Shown one piece after another: positions 1 to 9,130 of a stretch of DNA of 64,000 bases. This stretch comes from Acidovorax sp. NB1. Its GTDB lineage: Bacteria; Pseudomonadota; Gammaproteobacteria; Burkholderiales; Burkholderiaceae_C. Under the pieces are notes generated by a model that did no database searches, was not told where the DNA came from, and worked only from the letters and a program-made list of their open reading frames with translations. The position numbers were made by a program, and so were the translations under genes. The stretch spans positions 1 through 64,000 of the forward strand of contig NZ_BJHU01000029.1 of assembly GCF_005405905.1 (NCBI RefSeq). Direction: 5' to 3'. The first letter of the stretch is position 1. Each line of letters starts with the position of its first letter.

Positions 1-123
1 TCGGGTCTCTCACAGCTTCAGCTCAACGCCATTGCGAGACAATTGAATGAGAGGCCGCGTAAGACGCTGGGCTTCCACACACCCGCTGAGATGTTCAGCG
101 AATGTGTTGCATCGACCGGTTGA
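1..123 (+). pseudogene. IS30-family transposase, C-terminal end (cut by window edge)
   Basis: The open frame enters from the left edge and ends at a TGA at 121-123. The last 40 residues include NERPRKTLGFHTPAEMF and end CVASTG, the typical C-terminus of IS30-family DDE transposases, where the final catalytic Glu helix is followed by an N-x-RPRKTLGF/TPAE motif. Whether the whole element is intact to the left cannot be seen. It lies just outside the Tn7-like module and may mark an insertion at or near that module's end. Confidence 0.8.
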
Positions 124-344
124 ATCCGCCGCCTGAAGCAGCCCATCGCACCCTCCACACCCGTCGATACATGAACCGCCTCAAATGAGGCGTCATTCAT
201 TTCTCAATGCGGAATTTCCCCGACGGACTTTATTCACGTCCGACGCACTTTATTTGTTGGAATCAGCTCCCTTATTCGACTAATGTTTTGGACTTTTTAA
301 ACAATTTTTATGGACTTTTTTGGTGATTCCCTCAGAATGGACGC
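124..344. other. Intergenic region between IS30 tail and tnsA
   Basis: No credible gene. The stretch becomes AT-rich towards tnsA. It contains a 16-bp perfect palindrome at 177-192 (CGCCTC arms around AAAT) and four short direct repeats described separately. The outer end of the Tn7-like element should lie here. A possible terminus starts at 208 (TGCGG), but no target duplication could be matched to the candidate right end. Confidence 0.5.
225..321 (+). repeat. Four TnsB-site-like direct repeats upstream of tnsA
   Basis: Four related decamers are seen: GGACTTTATT (225-234), GCACTTTATT (245-254), GGACTTTTTA (290-299) and GGACTTTTTT (312-321). The first pair is 20 bp apart and sits in a longer repeat (CGAC-N-CACTTTATT type); the last pair is 22 bp apart. 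Known Tn7 ends carry ~22-bp TnsB-binding repeats, so spacing and position fit a transposon end. Because they run up to the tnsA start, bound TnsB would also be placed to repress tnsABC. The binding role is inference. Confidence 0.55.
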
Positions 345-1145
345 GTGCATTGGAAACCAGACCCCCTCCTCTACCCCAGCCATTTAAGAGCACGCGTCAA
401 GAGGGGACGAGGCCTGCTCCAGGGCGCCGAGTACCTGCCTTGGCTTTACATACGCGACGTTCCTTCACGCGGCACTTCGTTGGGTGGGCATGGCATCGTT
501 ACGGGTCGCCCGCATCAAGGTCTTTCCGATCTGGAGGCCACCTATCTGTACCTTATGGAACGTCGTGAGAGTGTGGTGGACATTCGAGAGCAATGGCCTA
601 TCTTGGATTTGGATAGGACTCTAGAGCTCTGTACGGAACTTGAGGTTCGACACATATATAAGAGAGGGTTGCCGGAGCCCTTCACGATCGACTTTCTGAT
701 CACGGAACTGACGGCGGACGGAAAGAGCTACCGTGCAGCGAGCGTTAAGACTTCTGAAGATGCGGCCGATCCGTCAAAGAGATTGCGTTTAGAGGTGGAG
801 CACAGATGGTGTCAAGAACGAGGCATACCTTGGACGTTGGTAGATACGTCGCGCTTCAATAAGACACTACTTGAAATCCTGCGCTTCATGCGTGGGTGGT
901 TTCGCCATCGTTTCAATCCGGAAACACAACTTGATCCACGCTTCTTACTTGCTTTCGAGAGCTTCTACAAAAGCAACGAGTTGCTCAGTGAGTTAGTGGC
1001 AAGGCTCACCAAGACTCTTCGACTCCCCAATTCGCAGGTGCTGGACATGTTTCGGTACTGTGCTTGGTCAGGTCAAATAGATATCTCGCTTGGTCATCCG
1101 TTGGCGCTCAATCGACCACTGTTTTTGAATCAGAAGAAGCGATGA
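345..1145 (+). CDS. tnsA: Tn7-like transposition endonuclease TnsA
   Basis: TnsA cuts the 5' ends of the transposon while TnsB cuts the 3' ends, allowing cut-and-paste movement. The 266-residue protein carries the restriction-enzyme-like catalytic set at E64 (in SDLEATYLYL), D116 (FTIDFLIT) and S133-V-K135, very close to the E63/D114/K132 positions of Tn7 TnsA. The C-terminal third is a helical region that in the family contacts TnsC. No in-frame ATG fits the N-terminus, so translation probably starts at GTG 345. The TGA stop overlaps the ATG of tnsB (ATGA), indicating coupled translation. Base composition is lower in GC than the chromosomal genes on the right, consistent with acquisition. 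Confidence 0.9.
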   Translation: MHWKPDPLLYPSHLRARVKRGRGLLQGAEYLPWLYIRDVPSRGTSLGGHGIVTGRPHQGLSDLEATYLYLMERRESVVDIREQWPILDLDRTLELCTELEVRHIYKRGLPEPFTIDFLITELTADGKSYRAASVKTSEDAADPSKRLRLEVEHRWCQERGIPWTLVDTSRFNKTLLEILRFMRGWFRHRFNPETQLDPRFLLAFESFYKSNELLSELVARLTKTLRLPNSQVLDMFRYCAWSGQIDISLGHPLALNRPLFLNQKKR

Positions 1146-3346
1146 CTGATTTTCGTGCGCTACCCAATCAGCCAACCCTTCATGTAGGCTTGGCACTGCA
1201 TGACTCCGAACGACCAGGTCGGTATCTTCGCCTAACTCATATTTTTGAGGATGGGGTATATGCGATGTGGGTGGGCACACCCGAAGAAGCCAGGTATGCC
1301 AAACGACCGATTTTCTATTCTTGGAATCAACTTAGCGCGCTCACCTCACCTACATCGAAATGGGGTCGCATAGTACTTCCACAACAGCTCTCCGTGCCAG
1401 CCGAAAGCGGTAGTTCTCAGGCAGGAAAAATTCAATCAGCATGGGTCCAGATCGCGCCTGTAATACAAGCATTTGAAAATAGGACGAACCTATCGAGACA
1501 TCACTTTACCGCCTTAATTCGAGAGAGAGCTTTAAGCATAGACGTTGCGGAAAAGACGCTGCACCGTCTCATCCTTCGTTACTACTACTTCGGCAGCACA
1601 AAAATAGCACTGGTTGCACTGCCTCGCGGCCCCAAGCGCACCACGAGGGGTCGTGAAGAGTCAGGTGAAAAAGACCATGCAAATGGCGAAATTCCGGATA
1701 AGGCCAATAATCGCCGCGGCCGGAAAACTATTCTGAGCGATGAACTAGGTCCTAATAATTTTGTTGTCACTCCGGATGATGTCGACGACATGCTCAGATG
1801 CTATAAGCAATTGCTCAGAAAGGGGCCAACAAATAAGACCACTGCGCACGAAACCTACTTAAGCACTTTTTTCCAGAAGAGCCACCCTGATACTTATCGC
1901 CAGTACATAAAAAAACAGATATCAGAGCCAGTAACCTATCGCCAGTTTTGCTACTACATAAATGGTGAGTTGCAGCTTACGGAAGACTTAGCACGAAATG
2001 AGCGCAGGCTTCGTCGTGACCCTGCCAACACCAACTCGCTAGTTTCGGCAGGTCCAGGTGAAATATATGAGATCGATTCTACCGGAGGGCGACTCTACCT
2101 AGTCTCCAGCGAAAAAAATCCTGTAGTGGTAGGCAAACCAACCATTTACTTCCTAATTGACCGGTGGAGTAGATTTGTCGTCTCAGCGTACATCTCTTTG
2201 CGCGCGCCTTCGTACGAGGAAGTTCGCAATACGCTCTTAATTGCATTTACCTCTCGCGAAAAACGCTTCTCGAGATTGGGCATAGAAGTTTCTGACAATC
2301 AATGGCCTATAGGCTGCATTCCAGCCGTTATCTGTCCTGATCGTGGATCCGACTTCATGAGTGGATCTATGTTGCAAAGCGTGGTCGATGATCTGCGCAT
2401 CGACCTGACGCCACTCCCCCCTCTATGCCCAGACGGCAAAGCAATAGTAGAGAGGCTAATCCGCACTATCAAGCAGCGCATGGCGGCATCGGGGATGAAA
2501 GGTGTTTACGCAGACCGTCCCTTAGATCCTCAATCAAGAAGGGCCGCACGTAAGGCTGAAGCTGCTGCAGTGCACACACTTGCGGATGCGTACCGAGCGT
2601 TAATCGAAATTGTGAAGGACTACAACAACCGTCCCCATCAAGCCCTCAAGCGTCGAAAAATCCTTACACAACACGGCATCGAACCTACGCCGAAAAATGC
2701 GTATGTTTGGGGACTCGAAAACATAACGGGACTTCGGTCTGCACCGTACACGGAAGAAGACTATTACCGACTGTTACTCAGTTCAGATAAAGCGAGTATT
2801 TCAGGAGGTGTTCTTCGCTACAAGACTCGTGCATATCATCCCTCTAACGAGGCCGCAATCGACTACATCAGGCGATCGCCCAGAAACAGGCCTTCTCTGG
2901 ACATCCGACTCGACAAGACGCAGCCAGCGGTAATCATGATAGCGAGCAGACACGGCGAATGGCCGTGTTTCGTGATGGGCGCTGGTGACGCAAGGGACAG
3001 CGAAGGAATTTCAATTGACGAGGAGGAGGCCTTCGCGGCTGTCAATGCACGCCTTTGGGCCCGCTCCGACCATGAAAGTCGACGCGTACGGGTTGCCGCA
3101 AAGGCGGCCAAGCCTGTCAACAACCGGCATAAGAGCGCCCCCGCCGAACGTTTACCTAATGTTGATATGCAACGAGCTAGGTATCAAGAAACCGCAAAAC
3201 TCAAAAACAAGTTGCATGCCCAAACACACACAGAGTTCGAAGAGCACACGGCCAGTGCGTCCGTTGGGAAAAGCTGGAGTGAAGTGGAGCGAGAGGAGAA
3301 GGCTCGATTGGTAGAACTAGTGAAGCTAAACAGGAGCAAGCGATGA
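1142..3346 (+). CDS. tnsB: Tn7-like DDE transposase TnsB
   Basis: TnsB binds the transposon ends and performs 3'-end cleavage and strand transfer. The 734-residue protein has an N-terminal DNA-binding region, an rve/RNase H-like catalytic core with D312 (YEIDSTGG), D400 (CPDRGSDF) and E437 (KAIVERLIRTIK), then a beta-barrel and a basic C-terminal tail rich in K, R and E, the part that engages TnsC in this family. The start at ATG 1142 is chosen because it overlaps the tnsA stop; an upstream in-frame start would lie deep inside tnsA. The stop overlaps the tnsC start by 4 bp. All catalytic residues are present, so the module looks functional. Confidence 0.92.
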   Translation: MTDFRALPNQPTLHVGLALHDSERPGRYLRLTHIFEDGVYAMWVGTPEEARYAKRPIFYSWNQLSALTSPTSKWGRIVLPQQLSVPAESGSSQAGKIQSAWVQIAPVIQAFENRTNLSRHHFTALIRERALSIDVAEKTLHRLILRYYYFGSTKIALVALPRGPKRTTRGREESGEKDHANGEIPDKANNRRGRKTILSDELGPNNFVVTPDDVDDMLRCYKQLLRKGPTNKTTAHETYLSTFFQKSHPDTYRQYIKKQISEPVTYRQFCYYINGELQLTEDLARNERRLRRDPANTNSLVSAGPGEIYEIDSTGGRLYLVSSEKNPVVVGKPTIYFLIDRWSRFVVSAYISLRAPSYEEVRNTLLIAFTSREKRFSRLGIEVSDNQWPIGCIPAVICPDRGSDFMSGSMLQSVVDDLRIDLTPLPPLCPDGKAIVERLIRTIKQRMAASGMKGVYADRPLDPQSRRAARKAEAAAVHTLADAYRALIEIVKDYNNRPHQALKRRKILTQHGIEPTPKNAYVWGLENITGLRSAPYTEEDYYRLLLSSDKASISGGVLRYKTRAYHPSNEAAIDYIRRSPRNRPSLDIRLDKTQPAVIMIASRHGEWPCFVMGAGDARDSEGISIDEEEAFAAVNARLWARSDHESRRVRVAAKAAKPVNNRHKSAPAERLPNVDMQRARYQETAKLKNKLHAQTHTEFEEHTASASVGKSWSEVEREEKARLVELVKLNRSKR

Positions 3347-4737
3347 AGGATGTTGAGATATTCCCTGCGGTGTATCACGATACAGGAGTTTCTCGATTTG
3401 CAGGCAATCCGTTCATTGAGGCAATGCCGCCTCTGGAGCAAAGCAAAAGTGACTTTCTGACTAACCTCGCGCACTACCCAGCGAAGCCGTCGGCAACGCT
3501 TCGCAGGAGTAGCGAGGTCGTTCGACTGATGGAGCTGTCCACCATCAACGACATCGTCTACCCTTTCCCTGAATATCAAAAGGCTGGCTTCACCCTGGCC
3601 AAGATGGCCCGCGACACTTATGTAGCGCGCCACCCTTTGACTACGATGGACCGGCAGAGGAGGCACGCCATTGCCACCACCGGAACCAATGGTCTACCAA
3701 TGCCCGCTGACTGGAAACCTTCGGCTAAAGGCTACTTCATGATGTCTGTTAGCGGGCAAGGCAAGACTACTTTCGCAGCTGCAGCTTTGCTGAGATACAA
3801 GCAGGTTATTTGCCACTCGAATTATCACGGAGCTGATCTGAAATGCCATCAGGTCGTATACGTTCTTCTCAGAGTGCCTCACGACGCAACACTCAAGTCG
3901 TTGTGCCTGCAATTCTTCAACGAGATCGACCGACTGCTAGGAACCGACTATTCGCGGAAGGCGGCAGCGCTACGCAATATTGCGCCCATGGTCGACTTGA
4001 TGAACAAAGTCGCAACAGCTGTCTCCTTGGGCTTTATTGTCGTTGATGAAGTTCAGAATTTGCGCAGCGCGCGCGCCCAAAATGCGGAGCTTGTACTAAA
4101 CCTATTCAGTGAAATCATTGAGCGGCTCGGCATTAGCTTGTTGGCGCTTGCAACACCAGCGGTCCAAGCTGTCGTAGAAGGAGCGGTACGAAACACCCGC
4201 AAACTCGCTTCCTTCGGGAGCTTGGTAATTGAGCCGATGGCAAGGAATAGCCCTCAGTGGGAAGAATTCTGCGATACGTATTGGGACTATACGTTTGTCA
4301 AGACAAAGACAAAGCTGACGAAAGAAATCCTTGATGCTTGGTACACGGCCTCAGCGGGAAATACGGCCTTCGCGGCGCTCGCGTTCACACTATCTCAGCA
4401 CAATGAGATTGGCGGGCGCGAAATTATCGACGCTACTGCGTTTCAGCGAACCGCGGCGACTGACATGGCATTTCTTGGACCGGCAATTGCAGCCTTGCTC
4501 AGCAAGAACCCTGCAAAGCTTCGAATGTTTGACGATCTGCTGTTCAGTCCTAGGTACAAAGCTATGCGCGCCCTGCTTGGGGCAGAGGAGCCTGCTCGAC
4601 CCAAAGGGGTAAAAAACGATGAGTTTGACGATGTACACGAAGAGAGCGTGCCCCCCAGTCCCGCTGCGACAAAGAACAAAAAAAGGGCCTCGCCTCGGCC
4701 GGTTGACCTCCCCTTAGAGGATCCGCTGGCCCGCTGA
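3343..4737 (+). CDS. tnsC: Tn7-like AAA+ regulator TnsC
   Basis: TnsC is the AAA+ ATPase that links target-site proteins (TniQ/TnsD) to the TnsAB transposase. The 464-residue protein has a Walker A at SVSGQGKTT (K141), a Walker B at FIVVDEVQN (D235-E236) and a following arginine-rich region, plus a low-complexity charged tail after residue ~420. The ATG overlaps the tnsB stop (ATGA), so it is translated as part of the tnsAB operon. Length and order match Tn7-like rather than Tn5053-like (tniAB) elements, which lack TnsA. Confidence 0.9.
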   Translation: MKDVEIFPAVYHDTGVSRFAGNPFIEAMPPLEQSKSDFLTNLAHYPAKPSATLRRSSEVVRLMELSTINDIVYPFPEYQKAGFTLAKMARDTYVARHPLTTMDRQRRHAIATTGTNGLPMPADWKPSAKGYFMMSVSGQGKTTFAAAALLRYKQVICHSNYHGADLKCHQVVYVLLRVPHDATLKSLCLQFFNEIDRLLGTDYSRKAAALRNIAPMVDLMNKVATAVSLGFIVVDEVQNLRSARAQNAELVLNLFSEIIERLGISLLALATPAVQAVVEGAVRNTRKLASFGSLVIEPMARNSPQWEEFCDTYWDYTFVKTKTKLTKEILDAWYTASAGNTAFAALAFTLSQHNEIGGREIIDATAFQRTAATDMAFLGPAIAALLSKNPAKLRMFDDLLFSPRYKAMRALLGAEEPARPKGVKNDEFDDVHEESVPPSPAATKNKKRASPRPVDLPLEDPLAR

Positions 4738-4769
4738 GACTACTTGCTGATTGACTGGAGTTAGCAAAC

Positions 4770-6635
4770 GTGCACCGCGCTCGCCTCGCTTCAACAACTA
4801 TCTGCTACACGCCTGAGCTGCTCCATGACGAACTGCTGTATTCATGGCTGTGCAGGTTAGCAATCTTGAATGCGTGGGGAACGGGCCGAGACGCAGTGAG
4901 GAAAATTTTTGGTGGCAGGACGGTTACACCCAGCCTTACCCTTCCCACTCACTTCGATGCCATGAACGAGCGATACGCGGGGGCGCTGCCACACGACTCT
5001 TTCGCCGCTCTTATGGAAGCCAGTACGCTGCTACCGTATCACAGGCCGTTCTTGGATCACGAGCGCTATGCACAACTAATGGAGGACTCGCGCTCAAGTA
5101 ACTCCCTTGACTTGAAACTGCGGCTTGGTCTCGTTGCAAACCGGTTCGGAATCAACACGCCACACCGCTTTTGCCCCGCATGTGTAGCCGAAGATATTGA
5201 GATGAACGGCTGCCACTACTGGCATCGGCAGCACCATCTACCCGGAGTGAACTGCTGCGTCCGCCATTCTCTGCAGTTGCAACAACAAAGTGTCCCAAAG
5301 GAAGGCCTATTTGGCCAACCCCTAATGTATCCAGGCCTTCCTAGCGGCGAGGAATGCATAACCCCTGAATGTGGTTTTCAATTCCGATTTGCGCAACTAT
5401 CAGCGGATCTCCTGCTGGCAGCACTACCGCCGATAAACAATGCCGATCGCTCCAACGTATATCGAAACCGCCTGTCGGCAAAAGGCTTTCAGTCGAGCCG
5501 TCGAAGCCTCGACTACCAATTAGTTGCAACTGAGGTGAGGCACTACTTTGCCGACTTCGCTAACTTTCAGCATCAATCACGACTGCTGCAGACCGCCAGA
5601 AGTCCTTTGCGCTGGATTGAAGATCTGGTTGAGCGTCCTGACCGCTCATTGCATCCGATATGCCACCTGCTGATGATTGATTTTTTATTTGGCTCCATAG
5701 CAGAGTTCAGCTTGGCAGTTGACGCAGAGCGGTCTTCACGCGAAGCGACACGAGGAAGTGCGCACGCGATTCCTCGTGGTGAGACAAAGAAATCCCTACA
5801 AGTACCAGGCCTTGAAATAGAACATCTCCTACGCAACCCGTCATTGTCCTGCCGTCAGATAGCTCAACAAACGGGCAAGAGTGTCGGCACCATCGTCAAG
5901 TATCGTAGACAGCGAAAAATCGAAGTGAAAGAGCGTCGTAAATTCGTCGGCGCCCAAACTCGAACTTCGATAGGGCACGACTTGTTGTCAGGTTTGGAAT
6001 TGCAGTCTATTGCCCTTCGTAATGGGGTTTCCGTGCAAACTATATATCGGGAATTAGCGTACGAGAAGGGCACCAAACTGCACCGCCAACGTTCACTTTT
6101 CATGGCACAACGAACGTCTCGGCGTGACCGGTGGATGGGAGTGTTAAAAACGCCTGGCGTTGAGGGAATCTCCAAAGCAAGGTCTCTGGGCTTTTCTGAC
6201 TATGCTTGGCTCTATCGACATGATCGCAGTTGGCTACTTACTTCCAATGCGCAATATCGCAAATCGGTGAGCACGCGTGGTACGGTGAATTGGCCGGCCC
6301 GAGATCAGGAGCTCTGCTCGAAAGTTCTCACTAGGATGATCTTGCTATTAAGGGCTGAACCACCCATGCGAATCTCAGTAGCTCGGCTTTGCTCAGGGCT
6401 GGGGCAATCCTCTCAATGGCGCCGCGACAAACTACCCCACTTTAAGGCGCTCTTATCACGTTTTTCGGAGACACCTGAGTCGTTCAGAATTCGGAGGGTT
6501 AACTTCGCAATCGATTTTTTAGTGCAACGAGAGTCCGACATTAAATTATGGAAAATTCAGCGTGCTGCAGGCCTTCGTATATGGCCTGCGGACCTTATCG
6601 CGTACGCTCAACGACGAATCAACGAGCACACCTAA
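4770..6635 (+). CDS. tnsD: TniQ/TnsD-family target-selection protein, long form
   Basis: This 621-residue protein belongs to the TniQ family, which recognises the attachment site and recruits TnsC. An N-terminal TniQ domain (about residues 15-200) contains the zinc-ribbon signature CPAC...HYWHRQHH...CCVRH, followed by a long C-terminal half with probable helix-turn-helix segments (for example SCRQIAQQTGKSVGTI), as in site-specific TnsD proteins. The start is GTG 4770, preceded by a GGAG-type ribosome site at about 4757. It lies 32 bp after tnsC, in the same operon. The length suggests sequence-specific chromosomal targeting; the target gene cannot be identified from this window. Confidence 0.85.
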   Translation: MHRARLASTTICYTPELLHDELLYSWLCRLAILNAWGTGRDAVRKIFGGRTVTPSLTLPTHFDAMNERYAGALPHDSFAALMEASTLLPYHRPFLDHERYAQLMEDSRSSNSLDLKLRLGLVANRFGINTPHRFCPACVAEDIEMNGCHYWHRQHHLPGVNCCVRHSLQLQQQSVPKEGLFGQPLMYPGLPSGEECITPECGFQFRFAQLSADLLLAALPPINNADRSNVYRNRLSAKGFQSSRRSLDYQLVATEVRHYFADFANFQHQSRLLQTARSPLRWIEDLVERPDRSLHPICHLLMIDFLFGSIAEFSLAVDAERSSREATRGSAHAIPRGETKKSLQVPGLEIEHLLRNPSLSCRQIAQQTGKSVGTIVKYRRQRKIEVKERRKFVGAQTRTSIGHDLLSGLELQSIALRNGVSVQTIYRELAYEKGTKLHRQRSLFMAQRTSRRDRWMGVLKTPGVEGISKARSLGFSDYAWLYRHDRSWLLTSNAQYRKSVSTRGTVNWPARDQELCSKVLTRMILLLRAEPPMRISVARLCSGLGQSSQWRRDKLPHFKALLSRFSETPESFRIRRVNFAIDFLVQRESDIKLWKIQRAAGLRIWPADLIAYAQRRINEHT

Positions 6636-6671
6636 AGGTCTTGGGCACCAACTAACTCTCTAAGCCCCTTC

Positions 6672-8042
6672 ATGGTATTCCTGCCATACGTTCCCACCCC
6701 TTACCCAGACGAAGTTCTGTGCTCGGTTCTCACAAGATTTGTAGTTCACAATGGTGAGAGTGTTTTTCGAAAAATATCAAATTCTGTAGCCCACCTCAGT
6801 CCCAATCTTTCAATTTATCAGGCAAGCCCGCCTCATCCTGCAGTCGTAGCATTCATCACCGATCAAATGGGGCTACCAGGAAATGAAGTCACCGATAGGT
6901 TAACTACAAGTCAATTCTTTCGAGTATTCAACACGGCTCACAAGAGACCGCTGAACCTAGAGACAGCGGGGTATGGAACACGAAGTGGGAGACTTCGGTC
7001 CCTTGGATTCATTCCTTGCAATCACCAACCCGCTGTGCGTTTCTGTCCATCCTGTCTTGATGAGGACTTCAAAAAATACGGTGAGCCCTATCTTCATCGA
7101 ATTCATCAGATGCAGCCCGCATTGACATGCACAGTTCATGAAGAATGGTTAAGAATTTCATGCCCCAAGTGCAAAATGCTTGTTGTGCCAATTAACAGAA
7201 TGGTACTTCGACCTATGCCCATCGTCTGCGAATGCGGCGCGGATCTACGGTCATTGCCGGTCAGAAAATCGCCAGTAAGCAGTGCCTTCAAGCGATTGAG
7301 TAAATTTTGTGCGGATTCAATTTTTTCTAAAAATTCACTGTGGTCGCACGCTCAAGTCAAGTCCGCCGCCAGCGAAGCTCTTGGACTATCGCCGCATGAC
7401 TTCTCCACAGGATATATCAAATCTCTTATCAAAGTTTACGGTAAGCCAATCAGCATTTCTCCTCACAAATTCGTTATCGCGCCGCCGAGCAGCGACTGCC
7501 ATCTCAGACTCAATCTGGATTTGGGGAGGTTTAAAGCTGAGGACTTTGCATCCCTCTTCACTGCCGCTGGACTAACCTTCGACGAATCCGCACTATTAAT
7601 TTCAAAAAATAGAACTGTCGGCATTCACATCAAGCAAAGGAGTCCGAAGTACGTCTACGGTTTGAAGCACGCCGAAGAAGTCCTCCTGAACTTTTCAAAA
7701 GCATACCCAGGCGAGGTGGCTACGAAATTCCAGAGATCTCACCCTCGACTCTACTGGCTCCTGAGGATCCATCATCCAGATTCGATTAAAAGATGGTGTC
7801 CAAAGTTGAAAACACTGCCGCCGATTGAGAGCGATAGAAAGAAGTTAGGTCGACTATTAAAAAAAAATGGAGATTTTAAAAAAATATTCGCCAGTGCATC
7901 GCGCCCCCTCTTTAGAGCAATTATAAGGGACCAGAACTGGCTGATAAGCACCGCAAAATTAAGCCCATCAGATTTTACAGCCCCCCACTCAAACCGATCA
8001 CCAAACTTACATCAGCAAAAATCCCTGCCTCCAAAAATTTGA
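6672..8042 (+). CDS. tniQ: Second TniQ-family protein
   Basis: A 456-residue TniQ paralogue distinct from the preceding one. The N-terminal domain begins LPYVPTPYPDEVLCSVLTRF and has zinc-binding pairs CPSC (about residue 123), a TVH/CPKC set and a CECG pair near residue 190. The remaining C-terminal half has no motif I can name. The gene is visibly more AT-rich than tnsB. Two TniQ proteins in one element are known in some Tn7-like families, where each serves a different target pathway; here there is no Cas gene or TnsE to suggest RNA-guided or replication-directed targeting. Start ATG 6672 follows 36 bp after the first tniQ gene. Confidence 0.82.
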   Translation: MVFLPYVPTPYPDEVLCSVLTRFVVHNGESVFRKISNSVAHLSPNLSIYQASPPHPAVVAFITDQMGLPGNEVTDRLTTSQFFRVFNTAHKRPLNLETAGYGTRSGRLRSLGFIPCNHQPAVRFCPSCLDEDFKKYGEPYLHRIHQMQPALTCTVHEEWLRISCPKCKMLVVPINRMVLRPMPIVCECGADLRSLPVRKSPVSSAFKRLSKFCADSIFSKNSLWSHAQVKSAASEALGLSPHDFSTGYIKSLIKVYGKPISISPHKFVIAPPSSDCHLRLNLDLGRFKAEDFASLFTAAGLTFDESALLISKNRTVGIHIKQRSPKYVYGLKHAEEVLLNFSKAYPGEVATKFQRSHPRLYWLLRIHHPDSIKRWCPKLKTLPPIESDRKKLGRLLKKNGDFKKIFASASRPLFRAIIRDQNWLISTAKLSPSDFTAPHSNRSPNLHQQKSLPPKI

Positions 8043-8518
8043 GCACTCCCACCAACAGAAAAAAAGAACATAAAAATCCAAAAATAGATGACATTGAAAG
8101 AGACCTCGTATTCGCATTAATGAAGGCGATTCGCATAGAACGGCGCCCTCATAAGATCACCAGATCAAGACTTTCTCAACTATCATCAAGAGGAGTTTCT
8201 TCAATTACCAGAGCAACCCCACCCGGCAGTAGGCTGCACACGATGATAAGCAAAATCAACGCCGACAAAGATCGTAGATTGGCACTGTGGGCAGCACAAG
8301 CGTTAGCTCTTGCAGAGACAAATATGACGCCTACAACAGTTCTGCTAGCGGCAGGGCTCAACACGACTTCCCGTAACAGGGAACACGCGCGCTCTGCAAT
8401 CGATTTGCTTTCAAGCGGATTAAGTCGTCAAGCAATTCGTGAATCTTTTAACACAGACCCAGAGCAGATAGCCCGATTACACCGCCTCAACCGAGTCGAC
8501 TTAAAACCTCTGAATTAA
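8039..8518 (+). CDS. Small basic protein encoded at the end of the Tn7-like operon
   Basis: I do not recognise this 159-residue protein. It starts at a TTG that overlaps the stop of the second tniQ gene (TTGA), so it is probably translated with it; an internal Met at residue 29 is an alternative start. The sequence is basic at the N-terminus (NRKKEHKNPK) and helical, with two stretches resembling helix-turn-helix units (around residues 100-125 and 126-150, SSGLSRQAIRESF). No catalytic motif is visible. Position in the operon suggests an accessory targeting or regulatory role, which is inference. Confidence 0.55.
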   Translation: MSTPTNRKKEHKNPKIDDIERDLVFALMKAIRIERRPHKITRSRLSQLSSRGVSSITRATPPGSRLHTMISKINADKDRRLALWAAQALALAETNMTPTTVLLAAGLNTTSRNREHARSAIDLLSSGLSRQAIRESFNTDPEQIARLHRLNRVDLKPLN

Positions 8519-9130
8519 TACAAGCGACATCTTCTAGTCAAATATCGCGAATAATCATCTGACTAAAATCCTTCAACTGCTCTGCGGAGGCGGCTTGCCG
8601 CCGATGCTGATATTCCGCCCCCGACGAACCCGACCTCCTCAGCGCCTAGAACTTCGAGGGGGCCACGACGGCATTTACAGCACCATCAAACACATAAATT
8701 ATGACGACAGGGCGTAATTCACTCGTCGGCTGAACCTAAAAAGTGAGACATCAATTAAGTGATGCAGCAAAAGTGACTAAATTGACGATTACCCACAGGA
8801 CCAACCGTTTTAAAAGCAATTGTCTTAGTGGCCATACAGGAGGCATGTGACGGCAGAGGTATATTGCTGCGGAAGCTAGATGCACTTGACCACAAAGTAC
8901 ACTGCAAGGTGACCATGCGTTCCGTGTCTACTTGACCAGACCAGGGTATGGTGCCGGTTAAAGTTGCTGGGTATAAAAATGGTTCCTGTGCTCCGGCCAA
9001 CATCAGATCTACCACGAGATGTGGCGTAAGCCTACTGGCGTTCGCTACGAGCATGCGGGAGATACTGGCGGACAATACGCCACGCAACTCGTGCCCACCC
9101 AATCACATGATTTCTAAGCCCCCAGAGTCC
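8519..9130. other. Gap between Tn7-like operon and defence island
   Basis: About 0.6 kb without a convincing gene. It holds a short GC hairpin at 8589-8602 (GGCGGC-TT-GCCGCC), an AT-rich stretch around 8690-8780 with AGTGA repeats that may be the other transposon end, and an isolated AGGAGG followed closely by ATG TGA at 8839-8850, i.e. a start codon directly followed by a stop. A reading frame in phase with the downstream DAC-like gene extends back to ATG 8948, but its product before 9131 looks noncoding. Confidence 0.45.
8738..8797 (-). repeat. Possible right end of Tn7-like element (inverted AGTGA repeats)
   Basis: On the - strand this stretch contains three units resembling the left-end motif: TCACTTTTT (8738-8746), ATCACTTAAT (8754-8763) and GTCACTTTT (8769-8777), in inverted orientation relative to the 225-321 repeats. 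Reading the - strand from 8797 gives TGTGGGTAATCG; Tn7-type ends begin TGT. The spacing (14-16 bp) is less regular than at the left end and no target duplication is visible, so this is a tentative boundary. If right, the element is only about 8.6 kb and the CBASS genes are outside it. Confidence 0.35.

Noticed and set aside
345..8518. Considered a CRISPR-associated transposon (two TniQ proteins as in type I-B CAST)
   Set aside because: No Cas5/6/7/8 or Cas12k genes and no repeat array between the operon and 24 kb.
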